Positions 1-6,598 of a stretch of 19,722 bases of DNA are shown in pieces. The DNA is from Planctomycetaceae bacterium (GTDB lineage: Bacteria; Planctomycetota; Planctomycetia; Pirellulales; Thermoguttaceae). A program made the position numbers and the translations under genes. The stretch spans positions 1 through 19,722 of the forward strand of contig WRCR01000018.1 of assembly GCA_009783865.1 (NCBI GenBank), given 5' to 3'. The first letter of the stretch is position 1. Each line of letters begins with the position of its first letter. Under the pieces are notes generated by a model. The model had not been told where the DNA came from and did no database searches. It saw only the letters and a list, made by a program, of their open reading frames with translations.

Positions 1-109
1 CTTTCTTGGTGAGACGTAACACATTTATTTGTCAAAAGTTACTATCTCAAAAAGGAGTCATTCTTGCAAGAACAATTTACCTAAAATCGCGGCTACACCC
101 ATAATTTGA

Positions 110-155
110 GGGTGATATATCTACACTTACCCCGATAGGGGTGATATATCTATAC
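110..155 (+). repeat. Tandem pair of GGGTGATATATCTAYAC direct repeats
   Basis: GGGTGATATATCTACAC (110-126) and GGGTGATATATCTATAC (139-155) differ at one base and start 29 bp apart. Each contains the palindrome GATATATC. Between them, at 127-142, TTACCCCGATAGGGGT can fold as ACCCC/GGGGT with loop GATA. The 11-bp core GGTGATATATC occurs again at 7629-7639. They could be binding sites or part of a dispersed repeat; the sequence does not decide. Confidence 0.75.
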
Positions 156-175
156 CCCCCGGCGTAAGCCGGGGG
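156..175. repeat. GC-rich hairpin with GGC-GTAA-GCC core (REP-like)
   Basis: CCCCCGGC (156-163) pairs perfectly with GCCGGGGG (168-175) around loop GTAA. The core GGCGTAAGCC appears on the opposite strand at 1726-1735, again at the tip of an 8-bp perfect stem. There is no T-tract on either side, so a repetitive extragenic palindrome fits better than an intrinsic terminator. Confidence 0.65.
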
Positions 176-225
176 TGAGGTTCACTTAACTTGCGGCTCT
201 GTTCTCGCTACTCGCCACTCAAACT

Positions 226-246
226 GGCACTTTTTGCTCTTGCCAA
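226..246 (+). repeat. Dispersed promoter-side element, copy A
   Basis: This copy holds the downstream module GGCACTTTTTGCTCTTGCC followed by AA. It shares 19 identical bases with the reverse strand of copy C (10720-10741) and is close to copies B and D. The upstream CCGGCTAAATG module is absent. It points toward the PH-domain gene at 386. A TATCAT hexamer follows its TTGCCA (240-245) after 15 bp, but the promoter at 300-328 is better. Confidence 0.7.
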
Positions 247-299
247 GTTTAACGGGGGGTTATCATTTGCGCAATTATAATTCCGCATCTTCAGTCCCC

Positions 300-328
300 T
301 TTACATTCCGAAATAAAACTGGTAGAAT
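300..328 (+). promoter_or_regulatory. Sigma70-type promoter for the PH-domain gene
   Basis: TTTACA (300-305), a 17-bp spacer and TAGAAT (323-328), with an extended -10 TG at 320-321. It would start transcription near 335 and leave a leader of about 50 nt. That leader has a Shine-Dalgarno-like AAGGA at 373-377, eight bases before the ATG at 386. Called by pattern only. Confidence 0.55.
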
Positions 329-385
329 AGTTCCAGTATTAGTTTTTTACAATTTTTCAAAACAATTTAGAAAAGGATTATAAAA

Positions 386-979
386 ATGAGCAGTCAAGAC
401 GAAAATTATGCCGACCCCGGAAATATCAACAACCAGAATAGCGAAGGAACTCCGCCGAACAGCAGCGGTAATCCTGACATTATTTTCGAGTTGAATTATT
501 CGGGCAAAGCATTCCGTTTAACTTGGATAATCACCTGGGTTGTCACGATGCTCCTACTAACCGCGGCAGTGTATCTGACATTTATAGGAAAACAATGCGC
601 CGGTCATGTTGACATAGCATGGATTTCCACTGCCGTTTCGATTGCACTCCTCTGGCTTTTCTTCGGAGTAGTGTACTTCTATAAAACGATGACCATCAAA
701 TACCGCCTCACAACACACAGTATTGATACGCGGGAGGGGTTTTTTACCGCCCGCTGGGATACGATGGAACTCATCAACATCGAAGACCTCGCCGTTGAAG
801 TTACACTTTGGGACAGGATTTTCAACGGCGGTGTCGGGACTATCACACTGTTCTCCAAAACGGACAAGACCGACCCGAATGGTATCAAACTGAAAGGTAT
901 TGAAAATCCCGATGAGAATTTCAACACATTGAAAAAGACCCGCGACAAAATCCGCACCAAACGTGCGCTGATTTCCTAA
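386..979 (+). CDS. Membrane protein with bacterial PH (bPH2/YdbS-like) domain
   Basis: A 197-aa protein. Residues 1-35 are polar and disordered-looking. Two hydrophobic helices at about 44-68 and 76-99 form a membrane hairpin. Residues 105-190 match the bacterial PH domain style of YdbS-like proteins: a 'YRLTTHSIDTREG' strand pair, then 'INIEDLAVEVTLWDRIFNGGVGTI', then a strand ending 'LKGIENPDENFNTL'. Members are membrane proteins mostly of unknown biochemical role. The ATG is supported by AAGGA eight bases upstream and by the promoter at 300-328. The ABC ATPase gene starts 39 nt after its stop, so co-transcription is likely. The domain call is secure; a role in envelope or transporter function is inference. 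Confidence 0.8.
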   Translation: MSSQDENYADPGNINNQNSEGTPPNSSGNPDIIFELNYSGKAFRLTWIITWVVTMLLLTAAVYLTFIGKQCAGHVDIAWISTAVSIALLWLFFGVVYFYKTMTIKYRLTTHSIDTREGFFTARWDTMELINIEDLAVEVTLWDRIFNGGVGTITLFSKTDKTDPNGIKLKGIENPDENFNTLKKTRDKIRTKRALIS

Positions 980-1018
980 TGTTTTATCCTCACATTTCAT
1001 TCGATTATTTTGTGAAAA

Positions 1019-1711
1019 ATGCTTGAAATAAAGAACCTTAAGAAAAGTTATATTTTGCCGGACGGCGAGGATTTACCGATACTTGATATTCCTGCTTGGG
1101 CAGTCAATGCCGGTGAACAAGTCGTTGTAGTCGGCGCGAGCGGCTGCGGAAAAACAACGCTGCTGCACATCATTGCCGGTATTTTGAAGCCGACATCGGG
1201 ACACGTTCTCATTGACGGCTGGGATACACCGATTCTGACAGAAGCGGAGCGTGACCAATTTCGTGCAAGAAGAATCGGTTACGTTTTTCAGACGTTTAAT
1301 CTGCTTCAAGGTTTCACCGCTCTGGAAAACGTGATGATAGGAATGACCTTTGCCGGCGGACGCAGCGACCGGCATCGGGCGAAAGAATTATTGGAAAAGG
1401 TAAGTTTGGGACACCGCTTGCACCACAAGCCGGCGCAACTTTCGGTAGGCGAACAGCAGCGGGTTTCAGTTGCAAGAGCGTTGGCGAACAAGCCGAAACT
1501 TGTGTTAGCGGATGAACCGACGGCTAATGTCGATGTCGGCAATCAGCAGCAGGTAATTGACATGCTGCGGCATACCTGCGAAGAGGAAGATGTTGCGTTG
1601 ATATTGGTGACACACGCACCGGAAGTTGCTAAACAATTTTCGCGGGTTGACAAACTTGCGGAAGTTAATCTAGTCGTTTCGCGAAAAATTAACGCCGAAA
1701 CGAATAACTAA
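1019..1711 (+). CDS. ABC transporter ATP-binding protein, LolD/MacB-like
   Basis: A 230-aa stand-alone ATPase with a full motif set: Walker A 'GASGCGKTT' (39-47, K45), Q-loop Q91 in 'VFQTFNLLQ', signature 'LSVGEQQR' (141-148, a variant of LSGGQ), Walker B 'LVLADEP' with D165-E166, D-loop 'ANVD' and switch His199 in 'LVTHA'. The 'FQTFNLLQGFTALENV' region is typical of the LolD/MacB/FtsE type, which powers permeases that extract lipoproteins, export macrolides or act mechanically on the envelope. No FtsX/LolC-like permease lies beside it; the ABC-2 permease at 12362-13867 is of another type and far away. It probably forms an operon with the PH-domain gene. The substrate is unknown. The start has only a weak GTGA upstream. 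Confidence 0.88.
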   Translation: MLEIKNLKKSYILPDGEDLPILDIPAWAVNAGEQVVVVGASGCGKTTLLHIIAGILKPTSGHVLIDGWDTPILTEAERDQFRARRIGYVFQTFNLLQGFTALENVMIGMTFAGGRSDRHRAKELLEKVSLGHRLHHKPAQLSVGEQQRVSVARALANKPKLVLADEPTANVDVGNQQQVIDMLRHTCEEEDVALILVTHAPEVAKQFSRVDKLAEVNLVVSRKINAETNN

Positions 1712-1720
1712 CAATAAGAG

Positions 1721-1757
1721 CGGCGGGCTTACGCCCGCCGGTATTACCAGCCCGCCG
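1721..1757 (+). repeat. Hairpin with two alternative 3' arms
   Basis: CGGCGGGC (1721-1728) pairs perfectly with GCCCGCCG (1733-1740) around TTAC. CGGCGGGCT (1721-1729) can instead pair with AGCCCGCCG (1749-1757). The two 3' arms lie in a 10-bp direct repeat, GCCCGCCGGT, at 1733-1742 and 1750-1759. The second stem is followed by GTTTT, a weak terminator tail. The structure sits between the ABC ATPase stop (1711) and the next start (1767). It may be a REP-like repeat, a leaky terminator or an attenuator. Confidence 0.6.
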
Positions 1758-1766
1758 GTTTTGCAC

Positions 1767-2027
1767 ATGCAGGAATATACGCCGTATCAGGAAAATATCA
1801 TCAAGCGGTATTACGAAAACCGTGATTCGATAATGCAGCAGAAAATTGCGGATTTGACGACTGACCTTTTTCTCGCTGAAGGAAAAAAACGGACGCAGAT
1901 TTGGAAACGCATCGGCGCTGCATTGACGCAACTTGGTGTACCGCAGGAAACCATTGATGATCTGACCGCCGCTGACGACTCTGCCGCATTTGCGGAATGG
2001 GTAAAGGCAAACGTTAAGGCAGATTAG
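1767..2027 (+). CDS. Small conserved-looking protein of unknown function
   Basis: From the ATG at 1767 this is 86 aa; a TTG two codons earlier (1761) is possible. It is acidic at its C-terminus and predicted mostly helical, with no signal peptide or membrane segment. The opening 'EYTPYQENIIKRYYENRDSI' and later 'LFLAEGKKRTQIWKRI' look like a small planctomycete protein family I have seen only as hypothetical; that is recollection, not a search. It follows the ABC ATPase after 55 nt containing the alternative hairpin. Its TAG (2025-2027) overlaps the opposing hemC stop. There is no clear ribosome site. Function unknown. Confidence 0.68.
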   Translation: MQEYTPYQENIIKRYYENRDSIMQQKIADLTTDLFLAEGKKRTQIWKRIGAALTQLGVPQETIDDLTAADDSAAFAEWVKANVKAD

Positions 2028-2929
2028 CACAGCAATTCTGCTGCGCCTTGATGCAGTAATTCTTCGGCAAGTTGTATTCCGAGTGTTTCAGCATGACGCA
2101 AAAGTGTCCCGCTCGTAATTCTTTCTAACATTTTTCTGCCGTCCGGCGAAAGTATTCTTCCGTGAAGAACTAACTCCTCACCGTTAAACAGTGCTAATGC
2201 TGCTGTCGGGGAAGAACAGCCCGCTTGAAGTGTCCGCAGAAAAGCCCGCTCTGCTGACACTTCCAAAAAGGACTTTTTGTCTGACAATGGAGCAATTAGA
2301 GCGGCGGTGTGTTTGTCATCGGTTCGGATTTCCAATCCCAGCGCGCCTTGTCCGATTGCGGGCAGGAAAAACGGCGGTTCTAATCTACTGCGGATTCTGT
2401 TTCCGAGTCCCAGCCGTTCCAAACCCGCCTCGGCGAGAATCAGCGCATCGTATTGTCCTTCGTCCAACTTCCGCAAGCGGGTTTCGACATTGCCCCGAAT
2501 ATCTTCGATAATAAACTTGTCGCCGAAATTATACAAAATTTGTGTTTTGCGCCGCAAACTTCCGGTGCCGATTTTTGCTCCCGCCGGTAATGTTTGCAAA
2601 CCGTCGAAAGTATTGCTGACAAAAACATCGTAATAAGACGCTCTTTTCGGAACAGCCGCAAGTGTTAATCCTACAACGGGTTGTGTCGGCAAGTCCTTGA
2701 GCGAATGCACCGCCAAGTCCGCTTCATTTTCGAGCAAAGCCCGCTGTATTTCTTTTGTGAAAACGCCTTGTCCGCCGAAACCGGCAAGCGGTTTGTCTTG
2801 AACGACATCGCCTTTCGTCTGAATTATGACCAGTTCGGTTTCGATGCCGCGTTGTTTCAGTTGGGCAACGCACCACTCCGCTTGCCAGCGGGCTAAAACA
2901 CTGCCGCGAGTTCCGATTCGTATCGTCAT
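2024..2929 (-). CDS. hemC: Hydroxymethylbilane synthase (porphobilinogen deaminase)
   Basis: A 301-aa cytoplasmic enzyme that joins four porphobilinogen units into hydroxymethylbilane in heme biosynthesis. Family motifs are complete: 'IGTRGSVLARWQA' near the N-terminus, 'VHSLKDLP' with catalytic Asp79, 'GTGSLRRKTQI' (121-131), 'RGNVETRL' (145-152), 'QGALGLE', and 'LQAGCSSPTAA' with Cys238, which carries the dipyrromethane cofactor. Length is normal. Its ATG directly follows the TAA of the Hsp70-like gene with no gap (TAA-ATG), so the two are almost certainly one transcript and may be translationally coupled. Its own stop overlaps the end of the convergent small gene. No other heme gene is in view. 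Confidence 0.95.
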   Translation of the reverse strand: MTIRIGTRGSVLARWQAEWCVAQLKQRGIETELVIIQTKGDVVQDKPLAGFGGQGVFTKEIQRALLENEADLAVHSLKDLPTQPVVGLTLAAVPKRASYYDVFVSNTFDGLQTLPAGAKIGTGSLRRKTQILYNFGDKFIIEDIRGNVETRLRKLDEGQYDALILAEAGLERLGLGNRIRSRLEPPFFLPAIGQGALGLEIRTDDKHTAALIAPLSDKKSFLEVSAERAFLRTLQAGCSSPTAALALFNGEELVLHGRILSPDGRKMLERITSGTLLRHAETLGIQLAEELLHQGAAELLC

Positions 2930-4525
2930 TTATTGCACGGTGTATTCTGCCGCAAGTTGCGTAAATGAATCCACTTCTTTATCGCTCAAAGAACCTTTCC
3001 GCTCAATTTCGATAAGTGCTTCATGTCCCGATTTCATTTCACGCGCACTGACCGAGATTCGTCCGTTTTTGTCAAAAGAATACGTAACCTCGACCGGCGT
3101 TCCCAGCGGCAGATTCTCCGGTAAATTCGTTATCTTGCACTTGCCGAGTAAAGAACACGCTGCCGGGTCGGGCGCGTCGCCTTCAAGTACCTGCACTGAA
3201 ATCCTCGTTTGATTTTCCTTAGTTGTCTGAAAAGTTTGCGTTATCGAATACGGCAGCGTCATGTTTCGCGGTATCATTATGTGATTGACTGCCTTTTTCG
3301 GCTTCGCTTCCTCTTGCAGACCCATCACTACAATGCCGAGTCCATGCGAGTTGACATCTTCCTGTTTAATCACTTCGAGCATCTTCTTGACGCGGTCGCC
3401 CAACTGCGATTCACTGCCGCGATGCCGCGCTTCAAGAATCGCTGCGTGAATTGCTGCTCCGCGGGCAACCGCCGTATGCGGGTCAAGATTCGGATTGATG
3501 TACGGTGCTATACCCGTATGCTCTTTTAACCGGCGGGGAACCTGCGGCATTAACGTTGAACCGCCGATGAGAACCAGCGCGTCCAAATCGGTATATTGCA
3601 GTTGCGCCTGTTCTAATACAAAGTCCGTTGTATCAATCGTCCGCTGTAATAAATCGTTTGTCATTGCGTCAAACTGTGAGCGGCTGATACGGATAGTTGC
3701 CGACTTTCCTTCATAACGGACATTAATAACCGCTTCGGGTTTCCGCGTCATTTCGATTTTCGCCACATCGCAATCGTTTCGGAGTACTTGCAGCGTCTGG
3801 GCAGAATCCCGCGGGTCAATGCCGTGCTTCTCTTTGAACTCATCGCAAACATAACCGAGAAGCCGGTCGTTCCAATCAACACCGCCGAGCATAACGTCGC
3901 CGTCAGTCGCCAAGACGTGAAAATGAGTCGGCGTGTATTCAACAAGCGTTGAGTCAAAGGTTCCGCCGCCGAGGTCATAAATCAAAATCTTGCGGGGTTT
4001 AAAATCCCTTGTATGAGAAATGCCCAATTCGCCTTGATGCCACGCATAAGTCAGTGTTGCGGCAGTCGGCTCATTGATGATGTCGATTACATTCAGACCG
4101 GCAATCTTTCCGGCATCCTGTGTTGCTTTTCGGCGGGCATCGTTGAAGTAATACGGCACCGTGATTACCGCATTGGCGATAGTGCCGATACTTTTTTCGC
4201 AGTCCTGTTTAAGTTTTTTCAGAATCAGGGCGGAGATAAATTCCGGCGTTATTTCGTGTCCGTCAAAGGTTCTTTTGAAATCCACTGCTCCCATGTGCCG
4301 TTTGATGCGTTCAACAACATTTTCCGGCGGTTCAATAGCCGCCCGGCTGCGATTTGGTCCCACGATGACACGTCCCGATTCCGCCAGCAAAATTAAACTG
4401 GCGGTCTCAATATCTTCGTCTTCGTTGGGAATCGGAATCGGTTCTCCGTTTTCGTTGACTTGCGCTAATGTAGAAAAAGTTGTACCGAGGTCAATACCGA
4501 CCGTGTTGCCGTCTAGAAATTGCAT
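2930..4525 (-). CDS. Hsp70/DnaK-family protein without a full lid domain
   Basis: A 531-aa cytoplasmic Hsp70 homologue. I chose the ATG at 4525 ('MQFLDGNTVGIDLGTTFS') over an in-frame start at 4666, because family homology begins there and the extra 47 codons would cross the likely promoter and repeat. The ATPase domain is intact: phosphate-1 'GIDLGTTFS', 'VITVPYYFNDARR', 'INEPTAATL', phosphate-2 'IYDLGGGTFD', adenosine motif 'LIGGSTLMPQVP'. A beta substrate-binding domain follows, but the normal DVLLLDV-type linker is replaced by 'VIKQEDVNSHGLGIV'. The protein ends soon after the beta domain, so the helical lid of DnaK (about 610-640 aa) is mostly missing. It is unlikely to be the main DnaK. 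No grpE or dnaJ is near; it is co-transcribed with hemC. Confidence 0.88.
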   Translation of the reverse strand: MQFLDGNTVGIDLGTTFSTLAQVNENGEPIPIPNEDEDIETASLILLAESGRVIVGPNRSRAAIEPPENVVERIKRHMGAVDFKRTFDGHEITPEFISALILKKLKQDCEKSIGTIANAVITVPYYFNDARRKATQDAGKIAGLNVIDIINEPTAATLTYAWHQGELGISHTRDFKPRKILIYDLGGGTFDSTLVEYTPTHFHVLATDGDVMLGGVDWNDRLLGYVCDEFKEKHGIDPRDSAQTLQVLRNDCDVAKIEMTRKPEAVINVRYEGKSATIRISRSQFDAMTNDLLQRTIDTTDFVLEQAQLQYTDLDALVLIGGSTLMPQVPRRLKEHTGIAPYINPNLDPHTAVARGAAIHAAILEARHRGSESQLGDRVKKMLEVIKQEDVNSHGLGIVVMGLQEEAKPKKAVNHIMIPRNMTLPYSITQTFQTTKENQTRISVQVLEGDAPDPAACSLLGKCKITNLPENLPLGTPVEVTYSFDKNGRISVSAREMKSGHEALIEIERKGSLSDKEVDSFTQLAAEYTVQ

Positions 4526-4533
4526 AATCGTAT

Positions 4534-4569
4534 AAGTTGTTAGTGAAAAGTTGTTTATACAGTTGTTTA
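4534..4569 (-). repeat. Triple TAAACAACT-type repeat in the hsp70 leader
   Basis: Read toward the hsp70 start, the leader has TAAACAACT (4561-4569), TAAACAACT (4549-4557) and a shortened TAACAACT (4534-4541). The first two start 12 bp apart. They lie in the 5' leader directly before the ATG at 4525, where no Shine-Dalgarno sequence is seen. The role is unknown; a protein-binding or translation signal is possible. Confidence 0.6.
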
Positions 4570-4595
4570 CAAAAATGGAAAAACACTTCGTGGTT

Positions 4596-4624
4596 ATCCT
4601 ATCATATTTTTCGGCGGGATGCAA
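4596..4624 (-). promoter_or_regulatory. Possible hsp70-hemC promoter at edge of repeat copy B
   Basis: On the reverse strand TTGCAT (4619-4624) is followed after 17 bp by TAGGAT (4596-4601), with TG one base before the -10. The -35 forms the edge of dispersed element copy B. Matches to consensus are modest (3/6 and 4/6). The predicted leader is about 64 nt and contains the TAAACAACT repeats. I see no CIRCE heat-shock operator. Confidence 0.4.
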
Positions 4625-4660
4625 GGGGAAAAAGTGCCGCCCATTTAGCCGGTACTCCGG
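4621..4660 (-). repeat. Dispersed promoter-side element, copy B
   Basis: The most complete copy. On the reverse strand it runs CCGGAGTACCGGCTAAATG (19 bases, identical to copy E) and on through GGGCGGCACTTTTT to CCCCTTGC. From CCGGCTAAATG onward it matches copy D over about 31 bases with two differences. It lies between divergent genes and points toward hsp70. Confidence 0.75.
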
Positions 4661-4699
4661 CAGCAAGCGGCAGGATTAAAATCCTTGCTAAAAATGATA

Positions 4700-4728
4700 T
4701 TACATCTGCGGCGGTTTTGTGTTATAAT
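4700..4728 (+). promoter_or_regulatory. Promoter for the 598-aa membrane protein / mqnE unit
   Basis: TTACAT (4700-4705), a 17-bp spacer and a perfect TATAAT (4723-4728), with TG at 4720-4721 (extended -10). Transcription would start near 4735, about 35 nt before the ATG at 4770. Strong -10, weak -35. Confidence 0.55.
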
Positions 4729-4769
4729 TGCCGAAACGATTATATTCATTAACAAAGACCCTAACCGCA

Positions 4770-6566
4770 ATGAAAAAGATTCTCATTCCAATTGCTCTAC
4801 TCCTTTTGATTTGTTTAATCGCTCTAACCGTTTTTAGAAAAAACGAAAAAAAGGACGAAGCGCAAAACAATCCGTCGGAAATGCAGGGGGCTGTATTGCC
4901 GCTGCCGTCCAAGGAAACACTGGACGCACTCGGTCCCGAAAATACTCTCGACATGCGGTTCGTGCTGCCGGACACGCTTTTCATAATTATCGGTCAGCCG
5001 AAAAAATTCTTCGATTCCAGCATCGGAAAAGGCAACGAAGGATTCTTTTCGGGCATCATTAGCGAAAGAATGGGTATTCCGTATAACATTGCCAAGGCGG
5101 AAAGTTTCATCGTTTCTTTCGCTCCCGCTATTCTTAACGTTGAAACGGAAAACAATGGTGTCCGAAGTGTTCAGCCGCGTCTGATTTTCCGGCGGACAAT
5201 AACCTTTCAATTACTTGATGAAGCAGTGCCGGAGGATTATCTTAAGCCGCTCTTGACGGAAAATGTGACGGTTGACTCCCTGAAAAAGAAAATCGGTGAT
5301 GTGGAATACTACGATTTAACCGACCCGAATAATAAGGGACTTTCGCAGGTCGCACTTCATTTGCCCGACCCGAAAACAATGGTTTTAATCGAAGGATTCG
5401 AACAGGATTTAGCAAGCGTTCTAACTCCGAAACCGGATACACCGCCGAATGCAGTTGTTTTGAGAGCAAAACGGCTCGACTTGCAGAAAACAGATATAGC
5501 GTTTGCCGCTTCACTGGAAGGTATGCCGTTTGATTCCCGATTGTTAACGCAACTTCTCGGTGTATTACAGGAGATACCGCAAGGATGGACTGCACCGCTT
5601 GCCGAAAATCTTCGGGCTGTTCAAATCACAGCGGCAGCGGATATTGAAGTCGGCAAGCCAATGCTAAATGCGCTCTACGATGCAATAGACGCGAAAGGAG
5701 CGGCGGAGGTTGCCGAATTAATTCAAGGCGTGATAATCAATGCGCAGACCCTTTACGCTTCGCTTGACGAACAAGGGAAAAAGGCATTGACGCTGCCGCA
5801 CGAATATATTACCGCCGCTTTGAACGGAATGGAAATCAGGGCAGAAGGAACGCAGGCGCGTTTTACAATCGAAAATTTTGAGAATTTTCAAAAAACGCTT
5901 GCCTCCGGTATTCAGCATACAAAGATGACCATGTTGCAGGCACAATTAGCACAGGCAAAACACGACCAGTTGGTAATGCTTGCCCGATGTTTTGCGGTCT
6001 ATGAGAACCGATTCAAGAAGTATCCTTCGGATATTCGTTCTGCGGACGGAAAACCGCTGTTGAGTTGGCGGGTGCCGCTCCTGCAAATAATGACCGGCTT
6101 TGAAGAACTTTATGACGAATTCAAGTTAGACGAACCGTGGGATAGTCCGGCAAACAAACCGCTGCTTGAAAAGATGCCGCCGATATTTCGGCAACTCGGT
6201 GTGCAAACCGATGAGGAATCACAGAAGACGAAAACGATAGTCCGCCTGTTTAACGCACCGGATGACTTACCGCTTGCCAATCCGAATCTGAAATTCTCCG
6301 ACATAAAAAATCCGCAGGGAACCTTACTGCTTGCCTCAATGCCGGTGAATCTTGCGGCAGAATGGACGAAGCCGGAAGACCTCGTTTGGGACGTGAGCAA
6401 AGCGGAAGAATTCTTCGGTAAAGCAATTTTCGCCGTTTCATTCAACGGAGCAGTCGATGCCGTGCCGCTTATTCCGTTAGACGAAAATGCTGCCGAAGAA
6501 CAAAAAAAGGCAGCGGAAGACCAGCGGAAATTTATTGACGCTTTTATTCGGGGAAAATTGAATTAA
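4770..6566 (+). CDS. Membrane-anchored protein with planctomycete DUF1559-like C-terminal region
   Basis: A 598-aa protein from the ATG at 4770; an in-frame TTG at 4728 lies inside the promoter -10 and is rejected. Residues 4-22 form an uncleaved-looking signal anchor ('ILIPIALLLLICLIALTVF') with no proper lipobox, so most of the protein should be outside the cytoplasm. Residues 30-400 match nothing I recognise. Residues about 405-480 hold 'LARCFAVYENRFKKYPSDI', 'LLSWRVPLL' (S432-W433-R434) and 'LDEPWDSPANKPLLEKMP' (453-470), the signature I know from planctomycete DUF1559 proteins. The DUF1559 type IV pilin-like N-terminus is absent. mqnE follows after 32 nt and is probably co-transcribed. 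Function unknown. Confidence 0.78.
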   Translation: MKKILIPIALLLLICLIALTVFRKNEKKDEAQNNPSEMQGAVLPLPSKETLDALGPENTLDMRFVLPDTLFIIIGQPKKFFDSSIGKGNEGFFSGIISERMGIPYNIAKAESFIVSFAPAILNVETENNGVRSVQPRLIFRRTITFQLLDEAVPEDYLKPLLTENVTVDSLKKKIGDVEYYDLTDPNNKGLSQVALHLPDPKTMVLIEGFEQDLASVLTPKPDTPPNAVVLRAKRLDLQKTDIAFAASLEGMPFDSRLLTQLLGVLQEIPQGWTAPLAENLRAVQITAAADIEVGKPMLNALYDAIDAKGAAEVAELIQGVIINAQTLYASLDEQGKKALTLPHEYITAALNGMEIRAEGTQARFTIENFENFQKTLASGIQHTKMTMLQAQLAQAKHDQLVMLARCFAVYENRFKKYPSDIRSADGKPLLSWRVPLLQIMTGFEELYDEFKLDEPWDSPANKPLLEKMPPIFRQLGVQTDEESQKTKTIVRLFNAPDDLPLANPNLKFSDIKNPQGTLLLASMPVNLAAEWTKPEDLVWDVSKAEEFFGKAIFAVSFNGAVDAVPLIPLDENAAEEQKKAAEDQRKFIDAFIRGKLN

Positions 6567-6598
6567 AAGCGGAGCGAACAATCATACGGAGTGAAATT

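Larger units (their letters stand above)
1..385. other. Repeat-rich noncoding region at left edge
   Basis: No gene is supported here. One forward frame is open from the left edge to a stop at 102-104 (33 codons); its translation resembles nothing I know, so it may be chance or the tail of a gene outside the window. The rest holds a pair of direct repeats (110-155), a small hairpin (127-142), a GC-rich hairpin (156-175), copy A of the dispersed element (226-246) and a promoter for the PH-domain gene (300-328). The density of short repeats contrasts with the tightly packed genes elsewhere. Confidence 0.6.

Noticed and set aside
3..104. Open forward frame at the left edge as the tail of a gene
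   Set aside because: 33 codons, no recognisable sequence, and the left part is outside the window; not enough to call a gene.
110..155. CRISPR array
   Set aside because: Only two units of 17 bp with a 12-bp gap, no further repeats and no cas genes.
156..175. Intrinsic terminator
   Set aside because: Strong stem but no T-tract on either strand; a REP-like palindrome fits better.
4526..4620. CIRCE-type heat-shock operator upstream of hsp70
   Set aside because: I found no TTAGCACTC-N9-GAGTGCTAA palindrome or close relative.
4526..4666. N-terminal extension of the Hsp70-like protein to an upstream ATG
   Set aside because: The extra 47 residues have no family similarity, cover the likely promoter and repeat copy B, and Hsp70 homology begins at the ATG at 4525.
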